A DNA stretch of 64,000 bases, taken from the NCBI RefSeq assembly GCF_014643775.1, contig NZ_BMKC01000001.1:186001-250000 (forward strand), read 5' to 3'. Below, piece by piece: positions 34,639 to 43,885 of this stretch (position 1 is the stretch's first letter; each line of letters opens with the position of its first letter). The notes under the pieces are model-generated. The model was given only the letters and a program-made list of their open reading frames with translations. It had not been told where the DNA came from and searched no databases. The DNA comes from Arenimonas soli (lineage in GTDB: Bacteria; Pseudomonadota; Gammaproteobacteria; Xanthomonadales; Xanthomonadaceae). The position numbers and the translations under genes were made by a program.

Positions 34639-37600
34639 TCCTTTCCGACATCTCGATCAGGCGGCCGGTCTTCGCGACCGTGATGAGCCTGCTGCTGGTG
34701 GTGCTGGGCCTGATCGCCTTCACCCGCCTGACCCTGCGCGAGCTGCCCAACATCGACCCGCCGATCGTTTCGGTGGAGGTGGGCTATCCGGGCGCATCGG
34801 CGGCGGTGGTCGAGACCCGCATCACCCAGATCCTGGAAGACGCCGTGTCGGGCATCGAGGGCATCGAGACCATCGAGTCGCGCAGCCGCAACGGCGAGGC
34901 CGACGTCACCCTGGAGTTTTCGCTCAACCGCGACATCGAGGCCGCCGCCAACGACGTGCGCGACGCCATCAGCCGGGTCGGCGACCGCCTGCCGCCCGAA
35001 GCCGACCCGCCGGAAATCGAGAAGGTCGAGGCCGACGCCGACGTCATCCTGTGGCTGAACATGAACTCCGAGAAGCTCGACACGCTCGAGCTCAGCGACT
35101 ACGCCGAACGCTACGTGGTCGACCGGCTGTCGAGCATCGACGGCGTCGCCCAGGTGCGCGTGGGCGGCCGCCAGCGTTATTCGATGCGCATCTGGCTCGA
35201 CCGCGAGGCGCTGGCCGCGCGCGGCCTGACCGTCAACGATGTCGAAAGCGCGCTGCGCCGTGAAAACGTCGAGCTTCCCGCCGGCAGCATCGAATCGCAG
35301 GACCGCGACTTCACCCTGCGCGTGATGCGCGGCTACGAAGAGCCCCAGGACTTCGCCAGGCTCACCCTGGCCAAGGGCGAGGACGGCTACCTGGTGCGCC
35401 TGGGCGACGTCGCCAGGGTCGAGCGCGCCTCGTCCGAGCGCCGCGCCTATTTCCGCGGCAACGGCCAGCCCAACGTCGGCCTGGGCGTCATCAAGACTTC
35501 CACCGCCAACAGCCTCGACGTGGCCCGCGAGGTCAAGGCGGCGCTGCCGGCCATCCAGGACACGCTGCCCGAAGGCACCGACATCTTCGTCGCCTTCGAC
35601 AGCACCATCTTCATCGACGCCGCGGTGAACCGCGTCTATTGGACGCTGTTCGAGGCGATCGCGCTGGTGCTGGTGGTGATCTACCTGTTCCTGGGCAGCG
35701 TGCGCGCGGCCATCATTCCGGCGGTCACGGTGCCGGTGTGCCTGGTGGCGGCCTTCATCGCGCTGTGGGCCTTCGGGTTCTCGATCAACCTGCTGACCCT
35801 GCTGGCCCTGGTGCTGTGCATCGGGCTGGTGGTGGACGACGCCATCGTGGTGCTGGAAAACGTGCAGCGCCGCGCCGACCTGGGCGAACCGCCGCTGGTG
35901 GCGGCGCGCCGGGGCACCCAGCAGGTGGCCTTCGCCGTCATCGCCACCACGGCGGTGCTGGCGGCGGTGTTCCTGCCGATCGGTTTCATGGAAGGCAACA
36001 CCGGCCGCCTGTTCCGCGAACTGTCGGTGGCGCTGGCCGGCGCGGTGATCATTTCAGCCTTCGTGGCGCTGACGCTGACGCCGATGATGTGCTCGCTGCT
36101 GGTGCGACCGCATTCCAAACCCAGGGGCCTGAACCGCTGGATCCAGGGCCACCTGGACGACCTGGGCCGGACCTACCGGCGCGCGGTCGAACGCACGGTC
36201 GGCAAGCCGCTGCTGTTCGGGGTGGCGCTGCTGGGCACCCTGGGCCTTTCGGCTTTCCTGGTGCAGGTGATCCCGGCGGAGCTGTCGCCGCCTGAAGACC
36301 GCGGCGCGTTTTTCGTCAGCGTTTCGGGCCCCGAGGGCGCGGGCTACGACTACACGGTTAAACAGATGCAGGGCCTGGAAGAAATCCTGTTCAAGTACAC
36401 GGGTGAAGGCCAGCCGATCGACCGCGTGAACACCGCCGTGCCCGGCGGCTGGGGCGCGGGCGGCACCATGCACACCGGCCGCGCGATCGTGCTGCTCAAG
36501 CCCTGGGACGAGCGCGACGTTGAAACCAGCGCGCTGGTCGAGCAGGTGCGCGGTGAACTGGCCCAACTGCCCGGCGTCGTCGCCCGTCCCCAGGTGCGCA
36601 CCGGCCTGGTGCGCAGCGGCGGTCAGCCGCTGCAGGTGGTGCTGGGCGGCCCGGACTACGTGGAACTGGCCGAGTGGCGTGACCGCATGCTGGCGCGCAT
36701 GGAACAGAACCCGGGCCTGTACGGCGCCGATTCGGACTACAAGGAAACCCAGCCGCAGCTGCGCGTCGAGATCGACCGCGCCCGCGCCGCCGACCTGGGC
36801 GTGTCGGTGCAGGAAATCGGCCGCACGCTGGAAACCATGATGGGTTCGCGCCGGGTCACCACCTACGTGGAGGACGGCGAAGAATACGACGTCATCCTGC
36901 AGGCCCGGCGCGAGGACCGGGCCTCGCCGGCCGACCTGGACAATCTTTACGTTCGCTCGAGCCGCAGCGGCGAACTGGTGCCGCTGTCGAACCTGGTCAG
37001 CCTGACCGAGCTGGCCGAGCCGGGCGAGTTCAACCGCTTCAACCGCCTGCGCGCGATCAGCCTGTCCGCCGGTCTGGCCCCGGGCTACACCCTGGGCGAA
37101 GCCCTGGACTGGGTGCGCAAGACCGCCGACGAAGAGCTGCCCGAACGCGCCCAGCTCGACTACAAGGGCGAATCGCGCGAATACCAGCGCGCCGGCGGCG
37201 CGGTCATCTTCACCTTTGCCATGGCGCTGCTGGTGGTCTACCTGGTGCTGGCCGCGCAGTTCGAAAGTTTCCTGCACCCGGTGGTGATCATGCTGACCGT
37301 GCCGCTGGCGGTGCTGGGCGCGCTGCTGGGGCTGTGGGTCTTCGGCAGCTCGCTGAACCTGTTCAGCCAGATCGGCATCGTCATGCTGGTCGGCCTGGCG
37401 GCCAAGAATGGCATCCTGATCGTCGAGTTCGCCAACCAGCTGCGCGACGACGGCCTGGCCGTGCGCGAGGCCATCGTCGAAGCGGCGGCGGTGCGCATGC
37501 GGCCGATCCTGATGACCTCGATCGCCACGATGATGGGCGCCGTGCCCCTGGTCGCCTTCGGCGGCCCGGGTTCGGCCAGTCGCGCGACCATCGGCATCGT

Positions 37601-37757
37601 CATCATCTCGGGCGTGGCGTTCTCGACCCTGCTGTCGCTGTTCGTGGTGCCGGCCTTCTACGCCCTGCTGGCTCCGCACACGCGTTCGCCGGAAGCGGTG
37701 GCGCGCAGGCTGGAGGAACTGGAGCGGGAAACCCCGCCGGTCGGCGGCCACGCCTGA
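34635..37757 (+). CDS. RND multidrug-type efflux permease (second system)
   Basis: 1040 residues with the canonical HAE1 signature MILSDISIRRPVFATVMSLLLVVLGLIAFTRL at the N-terminus, PPIVSVEVGYPGASAAVVE, and TM4 GLVVDDAIVVLENVQRR with the proton-relay aspartates. The second half has GIVMLVGLAAKNGILIVEFANQLRDDG. It closely follows the MexW/MdtB style and so probably exports amphiphilic drugs or endogenous metabolites by proton antiport. It is one of two complete adaptor/permease pairs in the window; the other is in the sqr operon. Confidence 0.95.
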   Translation: MILSDISIRRPVFATVMSLLLVVLGLIAFTRLTLRELPNIDPPIVSVEVGYPGASAAVVETRITQILEDAVSGIEGIETIESRSRNGEADVTLEFSLNRDIEAAANDVRDAISRVGDRLPPEADPPEIEKVEADADVILWLNMNSEKLDTLELSDYAERYVVDRLSSIDGVAQVRVGGRQRYSMRIWLDREALAARGLTVNDVESALRRENVELPAGSIESQDRDFTLRVMRGYEEPQDFARLTLAKGEDGYLVRLGDVARVERASSERRAYFRGNGQPNVGLGVIKTSTANSLDVAREVKAALPAIQDTLPEGTDIFVAFDSTIFIDAAVNRVYWTLFEAIALVLVVIYLFLGSVRAAIIPAVTVPVCLVAAFIALWAFGFSINLLTLLALVLCIGLVVDDAIVVLENVQRRADLGEPPLVAARRGTQQVAFAVIATTAVLAAVFLPIGFMEGNTGRLFRELSVALAGAVIISAFVALTLTPMMCSLLVRPHSKPRGLNRWIQGHLDDLGRTYRRAVERTVGKPLLFGVALLGTLGLSAFLVQVIPAELSPPEDRGAFFVSVSGPEGAGYDYTVKQMQGLEEILFKYTGEGQPIDRVNTAVPGGWGAGGTMHTGRAIVLLKPWDERDVETSALVEQVRGELAQLPGVVARPQVRTGLVRSGGQPLQVVLGGPDYVELAEWRDRMLARMEQNPGLYGADSDYKETQPQLRVEIDRARAADLGVSVQEIGRTLETMMGSRRVTTYVEDGEEYDVILQARREDRASPADLDNLYVRSSRSGELVPLSNLVSLTELAEPGEFNRFNRLRAISLSAGLAPGYTLGEALDWVRKTADEELPERAQLDYKGESREYQRAGGAVIFTFAMALLVVYLVLAAQFESFLHPVVIMLTVPLAVLGALLGLWVFGSSLNLFSQIGIVMLVGLAAKNGILIVEFANQLRDDGLAVREAIVEAAAVRMRPILMTSIATMMGAVPLVAFGGPGSASRATIGIVIISGVAFSTLLSLFVVPAFYALLAPHTRSPEAVARRLEELERETPPVGGHA

Positions 37758-37804
37758 GTCCGCCCGGACGGCCCTTGCCCCGGGCCGTCCGTTAGACTGG
37801 CGCC

Positions 37805-38719
37805 ATGAACGACAACCGACCCCCGGGCGGCAGCGGTCCCTACCGCGGCCCGCCGAGCCAGCGGCGCGACAAGCGCGAACGCCAGCGTGACCGCGAAGCG
37901 ACCCCGTCGGCGCCATCGGGCGCGCGCCCGTCCGCGCCACGCCCGGCGCCGCGCCCCGAGTCCGCCGAGCCGGCCACTCCCCGCGGCCCGCGCGAACAGC
38001 GCCTGTACGGCCTCAATGCCTGCCTGGCCATGTTCGCCCGCCGTCCGGGCGACCTGCGCAAGGTCTGGCTGCTCGAATCTCGCATCCCGAAACTCAAGGA
38101 CGTGCTGGCGCATTGCGTGAAGCACCGCATCGGCTACACCGTGGTCGGCGACGACGACCTGCAGAAGCTGGCGGCCAGCAGCCACCACGAAGGCGTGGTC
38201 TTCGGCGCCATGCCCGCACCGGAGTTGTCGCTGTCGGGCTGGCTGCGCGAACTGCCGCCCGGTCCGCAGGTGGCGCTGTGGCTCGACGGCGTCGGCAACC
38301 CGCACAACCTGGGCGCCATCCTGCGCTCGGCGGCGCATTTCGGCGTCGCCGGCCTGCTGCTGCCCAAGGATTCCCCGCTGGCGCTGTCCGGGGCCGCCGC
38401 GCGCGTGGCCGAAGGTGGCGCCGAAGTCGTGCCGCTGGTGCGGCTGGGACGCGCAGACAACAGCCTGGCCCAGCTCACCTCGGCGGGCTTCGTCGCCGCC
38501 GCCACCGTGGTCCGCGGCGGGGAAGCCTTGCATGCCGCCGCCCTGCCGCAGCGCCTGCTGCTGGTGATGGGCGCCGAACAAAGCGGCGTCGACCCCTTGC
38601 TTGCGGATGCGGCGGCCCTGCGGCTGGCCATCCCGGGAACCGGCGCGGTGGAAAGCCTCAACGTGGCGTCGGCGACCAGCGTGTTCCTGGCCGAATGGTG
38701 GCGCCAGCAGCGGGCATGA
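37805..38719 (+). CDS. TrmH/SpoU-family RNA 2'-O-methyltransferase
   Basis: 304 residues. The first 65 or so are rich in Arg, Pro and Ala and look disordered, an unusual basic extension. Then comes a substrate-binding domain (LYGLNACLAMFARRPGDLRKVWLLESRI) and the SPOUT catalytic domain with its three motifs: DGVGNPHNLGAILRSAAHFG, LVMGAEQSGVDP and LRLAIPGTGAVESLNVASATSVFLAE, which form the trefoil knot. RlmB, which modifies G2251 of 23S rRNA, is the closest well-known relative, but the target cannot be fixed from sequence. It has a separate short gap before the peptidase gene. Confidence 0.9.
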   Translation: MNDNRPPGGSGPYRGPPSQRRDKRERQRDREATPSAPSGARPSAPRPAPRPESAEPATPRGPREQRLYGLNACLAMFARRPGDLRKVWLLESRIPKLKDVLAHCVKHRIGYTVVGDDDLQKLAASSHHEGVVFGAMPAPELSLSGWLRELPPGPQVALWLDGVGNPHNLGAILRSAAHFGVAGLLLPKDSPLALSGAAARVAEGGAEVVPLVRLGRADNSLAQLTSAGFVAAATVVRGGEALHAAALPQRLLLVMGAEQSGVDPLLADAAALRLAIPGTGAVESLNVASATSVFLAEWWRQQRA

Positions 38720-38756
38720 ACCGGGAATTCAGTCCGGCGACGGCATAATCGGGGGA

Positions 38757-40001
38757 ATGAACATCTCAAACCGTCACCCCAACCTGCTGCGCGGCCTGGC
38801 GCTGGTCCTGCTGTTGCTTCCGGCGCTGGCCCTGGCCGAACGCACCGAATACGGCGTGGACTACCTGGTGCGCTTCCTGCCCGACAAGGGCCAGGCTGAC
38901 GTCAGCATCCGGCTTACCCCGGGCACCGGCGAAGTCCGGCGCCTGCGCCTGCGCATGCCGGAAGACCGCTACTCCAACGTGCGTGGCGACGGCGAGGTCA
39001 CGCGCAAGGGCGACCTGGTGACCTGGGTGCCGCCGCGCGGCGAGCCGGCCCGGCTGCGCTTCCTGCACACGGTCAACCACAAGCGCCGCAACGACGGCTA
39101 CGACGCCCGCATGACCGTCGACTGGGTCATCCTGCGCGGCGACGACCTGGTGCCGCCGGCGACGGTACTGGCGACCAAGGGCGCCGATTCACGCGCCCGC
39201 CTTCGTTTCCAGCTGCCCAAGGGCTGGTCCAACGTGGACACCCCCTTCAAGCTCAGCCGCGACCGCAAGTCCTACGTGGTGGTCAATCCCGAGCGCAGCT
39301 TCGACCGCCCGACCGGCTGGATCATCGCCGGTGATGTCGGCACCCGGCGCGAACAGTTCGAGAACATCGAGATAAGCGTCGCCGGCCCCAAGGGCGACGA
39401 GGTCCGGCGCAACGACATGCTGGCCTTCTTCAACGTATTGGTGCCGGAGTTCGAAAGCCTGTACGGCAAGCTGCCGATCAAGGTGCTGATCGTCAGCGCC
39501 GGCGACCCGATGTGGCGGGGCGGGTTGTCGGGGCCGCGGTCCCTGTTCCTGCACGCCGACCGCCCGCTCATCAGCGAAAACGGCACCAGCACCCTGGTGC
39601 ACGAACTCAGCCACGTCTTCACCCGCCTGCGCGGCGCCGACGGCGACGACTGGATCACCGAAGCGGTGGCCGAGTACTACTCGATCGAACTGATGCGCCG
39701 CGCCGGCCTGCTCAGCCAGGCGCGCGCGGACAAGGCCCAGGACTGGCTGGCCCGCCACGGCAAGGACGTCGGCTCGCTGACCTCGAACCGCTCCCATGGC
39801 CCGCGCACCGCCCGGGGCGTGGCGCTGCTGCGCGAACTCGACGCCGAGATCCGCAAGGCCACCGCCGGCAAGCGCAGCCTCGACGACGTGGTCCGCAAGC
39901 TGCTGGTGCTGCGCGAAGTGTCGCGCGAAGACCTGCGCGAGCAGGCCGCAATCGTGATGGGACGCCCCTCGCGGGTGCTCCAGTCGCCGTTGCTCGACTG
40001 A
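38757..40001 (+). CDS. Exported gluzincin-like metallopeptidase (M1/M61-related)
   Basis: 414 residues with a signal peptide ending ALALA. The beta-rich N-terminal half (about 30-215) resembles the domain that precedes the catalytic part in M61-like proteins. The catalytic helix has HELSH at 282-286, and DDWITEAVAEYY supplies the third zinc ligand (Glu302 or Glu306). The spacing of about 20 residues is right for a gluzincin. I cannot place it in a named subfamily. GGGGGA precedes the ATG as ribosome binding site. The stop shares a base with the next gene start (TGATG). Confidence 0.75.
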   Translation: MNISNRHPNLLRGLALVLLLLPALALAERTEYGVDYLVRFLPDKGQADVSIRLTPGTGEVRRLRLRMPEDRYSNVRGDGEVTRKGDLVTWVPPRGEPARLRFLHTVNHKRRNDGYDARMTVDWVILRGDDLVPPATVLATKGADSRARLRFQLPKGWSNVDTPFKLSRDRKSYVVVNPERSFDRPTGWIIAGDVGTRREQFENIEISVAGPKGDEVRRNDMLAFFNVLVPEFESLYGKLPIKVLIVSAGDPMWRGGLSGPRSLFLHADRPLISENGTSTLVHELSHVFTRLRGADGDDWITEAVAEYYSIELMRRAGLLSQARADKAQDWLARHGKDVGSLTSNRSHGPRTARGVALLRELDAEIRKATAGKRSLDDVVRKLLVLREVSREDLREQAAIVMGRPSRVLQSPLLD

Positions 40002-40912
40002 TGCGCGGCTGGCTGCGGAGAAAGCTGCGGGCGCCGGCCTTGCCGGCCGCCGACGGCGTGTCCGCCCCGCCGCAGGCCGACGCGTACTCGGGCCGGGACA
40101 AGTGGCAGGCGATGGCGGGCAGCGCCCGCGCCCGGGCGCAGCAGCAGATCGCTGGCCAGGTGGGCGCCGCCGCCGGGGTCGATGGCTGGTCCGGCTGGTG
40201 CGGGTTGTGCCGCGTGCCCGTGGCGTTTTCGCTGCCGTCCGCGGCCTCGGGCCAGGCACCGAACCTGCGCGAGGAAATGTCCTGCCCGCGCTGCCGGCTG
40301 ATCGCCCGCAACCGTGCCGCCTTCGCCCTGCTCATTGACGGACTCGACCTGGACAAGTCGCGGGTGTACCTGACCGAACAGGCGTCCGTGGCCTACTTGT
40401 GGCTGCAGGCGCAGTGTCCGGGCCTGGTCGGCAGCGAATACGGACTGGACGCAGTCAAACGCGCGCATCTGCAGTCCTGGTACGCCAGCATGGGCGGGCG
40501 GGGCGAACTGGCGGAGCGGGACGTGACCCGGCTCGACCTTGAAGACGCCAGCCTCGACGTCATCGGCAGCTTCGACGTCCTCGAGCACGTGCCCGACTAC
40601 CCGGCGGCGCTGCGTGAATTCGCGCGCTGCCTGCGCCCCGGCGGCAGGCTGGTGCTGACCGTGCCCTTCATCGACTCCGCCGCCGACAGCGTGCTGCGCG
40701 CCCGCGTTCGCGACGACGGCAGCATCGAACACCTGCTGCCGCCGGAGATCCACGGCGACCCGGTGTCGGGCGGCGTGCTGTGTTTCCACCACTTCGGCTG
40801 GGACCTGCTGTCGGCCTGCCAGGCCGCCGGCTTCCGGCGTGCGCAGTGGGTGCGGACCTGGTCGCCGCGCGAGGGCCTGTTCGGGCTGTGGACCCTGGTC
40901 GCCCGCCGCTGA
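40001..40912 (+). CDS. Class I SAM-dependent methyltransferase with cysteine pairs
   Basis: 303 residues. A CxxC pair in WCGLC and another in SCPRCRL about 30 residues later resemble a zinc knuckle ahead of the catalytic fold. The methyltransferase part shows ASLDVIGSFDVLEHVPDYPAALREFARCLRPGGRLVLTVPF, which holds motifs II to IV, with motif I degenerate near YLTEQASVAYLWL. HLLPPEIHGDPVSGGVLCFHHFGWDLL continues as in Methyltransf_11 proteins linked to surface polysaccharide loci. The acceptor is unknown. It is coupled to the peptidase gene by a one-base overlap and faces the M28 gene. Confidence 0.78.
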   Translation: MRGWLRRKLRAPALPAADGVSAPPQADAYSGRDKWQAMAGSARARAQQQIAGQVGAAAGVDGWSGWCGLCRVPVAFSLPSAASGQAPNLREEMSCPRCRLIARNRAAFALLIDGLDLDKSRVYLTEQASVAYLWLQAQCPGLVGSEYGLDAVKRAHLQSWYASMGGRGELAERDVTRLDLEDASLDVIGSFDVLEHVPDYPAALREFARCLRPGGRLVLTVPFIDSAADSVLRARVRDDGSIEHLLPPEIHGDPVSGGVLCFHHFGWDLLSACQAAGFRRAQWVRTWSPREGLFGLWTLVARR

Positions 40913-40934
40913 CCGCGGCAGGCGGGGCCCGGCC

Positions 40935-42347
40935 TCAGTCGTCCGCCTTGACCGGCAGGGTGCCGAAGTCGACGTCGGATTCAGCCGCCAGGTAGGCCAG
41001 CACCGCGTACGCCGCGACCTGCTGGTCGAGTGCACGCGGGTCGATCTTGTCCAGGGTGTCGTTGGCGGTGTGGTGGTAGTCGAAATAATCGATGCCGTCC
41101 TGGGCCAGCTGCGCCCAGGGCGCGCCCTTGGCGACGATGGGGCCGACGTCGGGTCCCGGGCCGCCGCCGCTGCGTTCGGTGGCGATGCCCAGCGGCGCCA
41201 GCACCTGGCCGATCTGCTCGATCACCGGCCAGGCGGCCGGGTCGACGCCGGCGCGCAGCGCATACACCCGGCCGGCGCCGAAGTCGCTTTCGGCGCCCAG
41301 CTGGTGCGCGCCGATCTCGCCGGCGGCGGCGCGCGCCTCGGCGTAGGCCTTGCCGCCGTACAGGCCCTGTTCTTCGTTGGCGTAGGCGATCACGCGCACG
41401 GTGCGGCGCGGGGCGCGCTCGAGCTGGCCGATCAGGGCGCCGGCGGCGAAGGTGATGCCGATGCCGGCGCCGTCGTCGATGGCGCCGGTGCCCAGGTCCC
41501 AGGAATCGAGGTGGCCGCCGATGGTGACGACTTCGTCGGGCAGGTCGCGGCCGCGGATCTCGCCGATGACGTTGTGCGAGGTGTAGTCGGCGACCGTCTC
41601 GGCGCCGATGTCCAGGCGCAGGCGCACCGGCTTGCCGCGCGCGACCATGTGTTCGATCAGGTCGGCGTCGGGATTGGACAGTGCGGCGGCCGGGATGCGC
41701 GGCACGTCGGCGACGTAGCGCATGGTGCCGGTATGGGCGAAACGATCGCTGCTGGTGCCGATCGAGCGGATCAGGATGGCGATGGCGCCCTTGCGCGCCG
41801 CCTCGACGGCACCGTTGCTGCGCGCGCCGACGGCGGGGCCGTAGCCGCGGCCGTCCTTGAATCGCACCATGCGGTTGGTGATGACCGCGATCTTGCCCTC
41901 GAGGCTGCCCTCGGGCGCCGCCTTGAGCGCGTCGAGGCTGGCGAAGGCCACGATCTCGGCTTCGATCGGCGCCCCGCCGGTGCCGACGCTGCCGCCCAGG
42001 GCCGTCACCACCAGCGGCTGCGGATACGGCGCCAGCACTTCGGCGCGTTCGTGCTGGCGCAGCCAGACCGGGAAGGTCACGGGCTCGAGATACACCTTGT
42101 CGAAGCCCATCGCCTGCATCTTCGCCTTCGCCCACTGCACCGCCTTGGCGTCCGCCGGCGTGCCGGCCAGGCGCGGGCCGACTTCGGTGGTCAGGGACTC
42201 GACCACGTTCCAGGCCTCGCTGCCGCGCATCGCCCGCTCGCGCAGCGCCTCGGCCGCGGCGATGTCGCCGGCGTCCAGGCCGGTGGTGGCGAAGGCCGGC
42301 GCGGCGGCCAGCAGGGACAGGGCAAGCAGGGTGCGGACGGGATGCAT
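40935..42347 (-). CDS. Exported M28-family peptidase with PA domain (carboxypeptidase Q-like)
   Basis: 470 residues with a signal peptide (LLALSLLAAAPAFA). A protease-associated insert (about 110-255) precedes the two-zinc aminopeptidase core. Metal ligands are seen in VTIGGHLDSWDLG (His, Asp), GAIDDGAGIG (Asp), YANEEQGLYGG (catalytic Glu-Glu), GAESDFGAG (Asp) and YFDYHHTANDTLDKI (His). All key residues are present. The family releases N-terminal amino acids or splits dipeptides outside the cytoplasm. A hairpin sits between it and mscL upstream, so it is probably transcribed on its own. Confidence 0.93.
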   Translation of the reverse strand: MHPVRTLLALSLLAAAPAFATTGLDAGDIAAAEALRERAMRGSEAWNVVESLTTEVGPRLAGTPADAKAVQWAKAKMQAMGFDKVYLEPVTFPVWLRQHERAEVLAPYPQPLVVTALGGSVGTGGAPIEAEIVAFASLDALKAAPEGSLEGKIAVITNRMVRFKDGRGYGPAVGARSNGAVEAARKGAIAILIRSIGTSSDRFAHTGTMRYVADVPRIPAAALSNPDADLIEHMVARGKPVRLRLDIGAETVADYTSHNVIGEIRGRDLPDEVVTIGGHLDSWDLGTGAIDDGAGIGITFAAGALIGQLERAPRRTVRVIAYANEEQGLYGGKAYAEARAAAGEIGAHQLGAESDFGAGRVYALRAGVDPAAWPVIEQIGQVLAPLGIATERSGGGPGPDVGPIVAKGAPWAQLAQDGIDYFDYHHTANDTLDKIDPRALDQQVAAYAVLAYLAAESDVDFGTLPVKADD

Positions 42348-42366
42348 TCGGTGTCTCCGGCAAGGC

Positions 42367-42390
42367 GACGCCGGCCCGGGGGCCGGCGTC
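42367..42390 (-). terminator. GC hairpin between mscL and the M28 peptidase gene
   Basis: A perfect 10-bp stem, GACGCCGGCC and GGCCGGCGTC, with a four-base loop lies between the mscL stop and the M28 start. There is no T tract on either side, so it may weaken or pause transcription rather than end it. Confidence 0.4.
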
Positions 42391-42408
42391 GGCGTGTATC
42401 GTTCGCGA

Positions 42409-42825
42409 TCAGCGCGACTTGAGGCTGTCGCGGATCTCGGTGAGCAGCTTCACTTCCTCGCTGGGCGCCGGCGGCGGCTCGGGCGAGGCCGCCTCCTTGC
42501 GCTTGAGCGAGTTCATCACCTTCACGGCCACGAAGATGGCCAGGGCGATGATGACGAAGTCCACCACGGTCTGGATGAAGGCGCCGTATTTGACCAGCAC
42601 GGCCGGGATCTCGGTGCCGGCGGCGTCCACGGTGGCGGCCTTGAGTTCGATGGCCAGGTCGCCGAAATCAACCCCGCCGATGGCGTAACCCAAGGCTGGC
42701 ATCACGATGTCGTTGACCAGCGAAGTGACGATCTTGCCGAATGCGGCGCCGATGACCACGCCGACAGCGAGGTCGACGACGTTGCCGCGCAGCGCAAATT
42801 CCTTGAATTCCTTGGCCATTCCCAT
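42409..42825 (-). CDS. mscL: Large-conductance mechanosensitive channel MscL
   Basis: 138 residues. The N-terminal helix and TM1 read [41 protein letters not shown], the family signature with the pore-lining glycines. A periplasmic loop follows, then TM2 ([23 protein letters not shown]) and the cytoplasmic helix bundle that closes it. The channel opens under membrane tension to release solutes after osmotic downshock. The start may be the first ATG or the one two codons later. The linker after TM2 is Pro/Glu-rich. Confidence 0.97.
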   Translation of the reverse strand: MGMAKEFKEFALRGNVVDLAVGVVIGAAFGKIVTSLVNDIVMPALGYAIGGVDFGDLAIELKAATVDAAGTEIPAVLVKYGAFIQTVVDFVIIALAIFVAVKVMNSLKRKEAASPEPPPAPSEEVKLLTEIRDSLKSR

Positions 42826-42879
42826 GTGGCGACTCCGGTCGGTTTCTGGTCCGAACGTGAATCTACACCGGACGGCGGA

Positions 42880-43575
42880 TCAGGTGATACGACCTTCCAG
42901 CGCCACCAGGCCTTCGATGCCGGCGTGGAACGTATCGCCATGCTGCAGCGCCGCGACACCCGCGGGCGTGCCCATGAAGACCAGGTCGCCGGCCTTGAGG
43001 GCGTACAGCTTCGAGAGTTCGTTGATCACTTCGGCGACGCTGAAGACCATGCTGGCCAGCGTGGCCTGCTGGCGGCGCTGGCCGTTGACGTCCAGCCACA
43101 GCAGGCGCTGGTCGAGGTCGCCGGCTTCGGCGGCCGGCACCAGTTCGCTGGCCGGTGCGGAGTGGTCGAAACCCTTCGCGGTGTCCCAGGGCAGGCCCTT
43201 GGCCTTGGCGCGGGCCTGCAGGTCGCGGCGGGTCAGGTCGAGGCCGACGCCGTAGCCGAACACCAGGGCCATCGCGCCATCGACCGCCACCACGCCTTTC
43301 GCGTCCTGGCCCAGCGCCACCACCAGCTCCACTTCGTGGTGCAGGTCCTGGGTACCGCTGGGGTAGGGCACGTCGCCACCGCCGGCGACGATGGCATCGG
43401 CGGGCTTGTGGAAAAACACCGGATTGCCGCGATCGACGCTGGCGCCCATCTCCGCGGCGTGGTCGGCGAAGTTGCGGCCGACGCAGTAGATGCGGCGCAC
43501 GGGAAAGGCACCGCCGCCGCGCACTGGCAGCAGGGTCGGGGCGGGCAGGGGAATGACGGTTTCGGGCAGGGCCAC
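42880..43575 (-). CDS. Fumarylacetoacetate hydrolase-family protein
   Basis: 231 residues from GTG 43575; no in-frame ATG gives the full fold, and the upstream frame is antisense to other genes. The core has RIYCVGRNFADHAAEMG, FHKPADAIV, the metal-binding DLHHEVELVVALG, LTRRDLQARAKAKGLPWDTAKGFDHSAP, LSKLYALKAGDLVFMGTPAGVA and GIEGLVALEGRI. This is the short FAHD1/YcgM type, which acts on acylpyruvates or oxaloacetate. It starts 11 bases after the small membrane-protein gene and is probably cotranscribed with it. Confidence 0.9.
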   Translation of the reverse strand: MALPETVIPLPAPTLLPVRGGGAFPVRRIYCVGRNFADHAAEMGASVDRGNPVFFHKPADAIVAGGGDVPYPSGTQDLHHEVELVVALGQDAKGVVAVDGAMALVFGYGVGLDLTRRDLQARAKAKGLPWDTAKGFDHSAPASELVPAAEAGDLDQRLLWLDVNGQRRQQATLASMVFSVAEVINELSKLYALKAGDLVFMGTPAGVAALQHGDTFHAGIEGLVALEGRIT

Positions 43576-43586
43576 GCGTTGCGGGA

Positions 43587-43853
43587 TCAGCGCAGGTGTA
43601 GCGGCGAATGCGGGTCGCGCACGCGGGTGAACTCGCCTTCGATCACGTCGGCCGGCGGCGCCGCCGGACGGCGGGTGGCGCGGAACAGGCGGCGGGCGCC
43701 GGCGAACAGCAGCATGCCCAGGCCGATCACCAGGCCAAATCCGACCAGCACCAGCAGCAGCGCCAGGCCCAACAGGCCGACCAGCACCTTGAGCAGCGGG
43801 TTGCGCGGCTTCGAGGGGCAGTAGCTGAACATGCGATGGAAGAAGAAGGTCAT
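43587..43853 (-). CDS. Small membrane protein of unknown function
   Basis: 88 residues from ATG 43853. A TTG upstream is possible but overlaps the Rieske gene region. The protein has a basic start, one long or two short hydrophobic helices at about 19-55 (LLKVLVGLLGLALLLVLVGFGLVIGLG), an Arg-rich patch (ARRLFRATRR) and a polar tail containing DVIEGEFTRV. I do not recognise the family. It precedes the FAH-family gene by 11 bases and is divergent from the Rieske gene. Confidence 0.62.
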   Translation of the reverse strand: MTFFFHRMFSYCPSKPRNPLLKVLVGLLGLALLLVLVGFGLVIGLGMLLFAGARRLFRATRRPAAPPADVIEGEFTRVRDPHSPLHLR

Positions 43854-43885
43854 GCGTCGCCGTGGCAAACTCGGGGACGGGAAGT

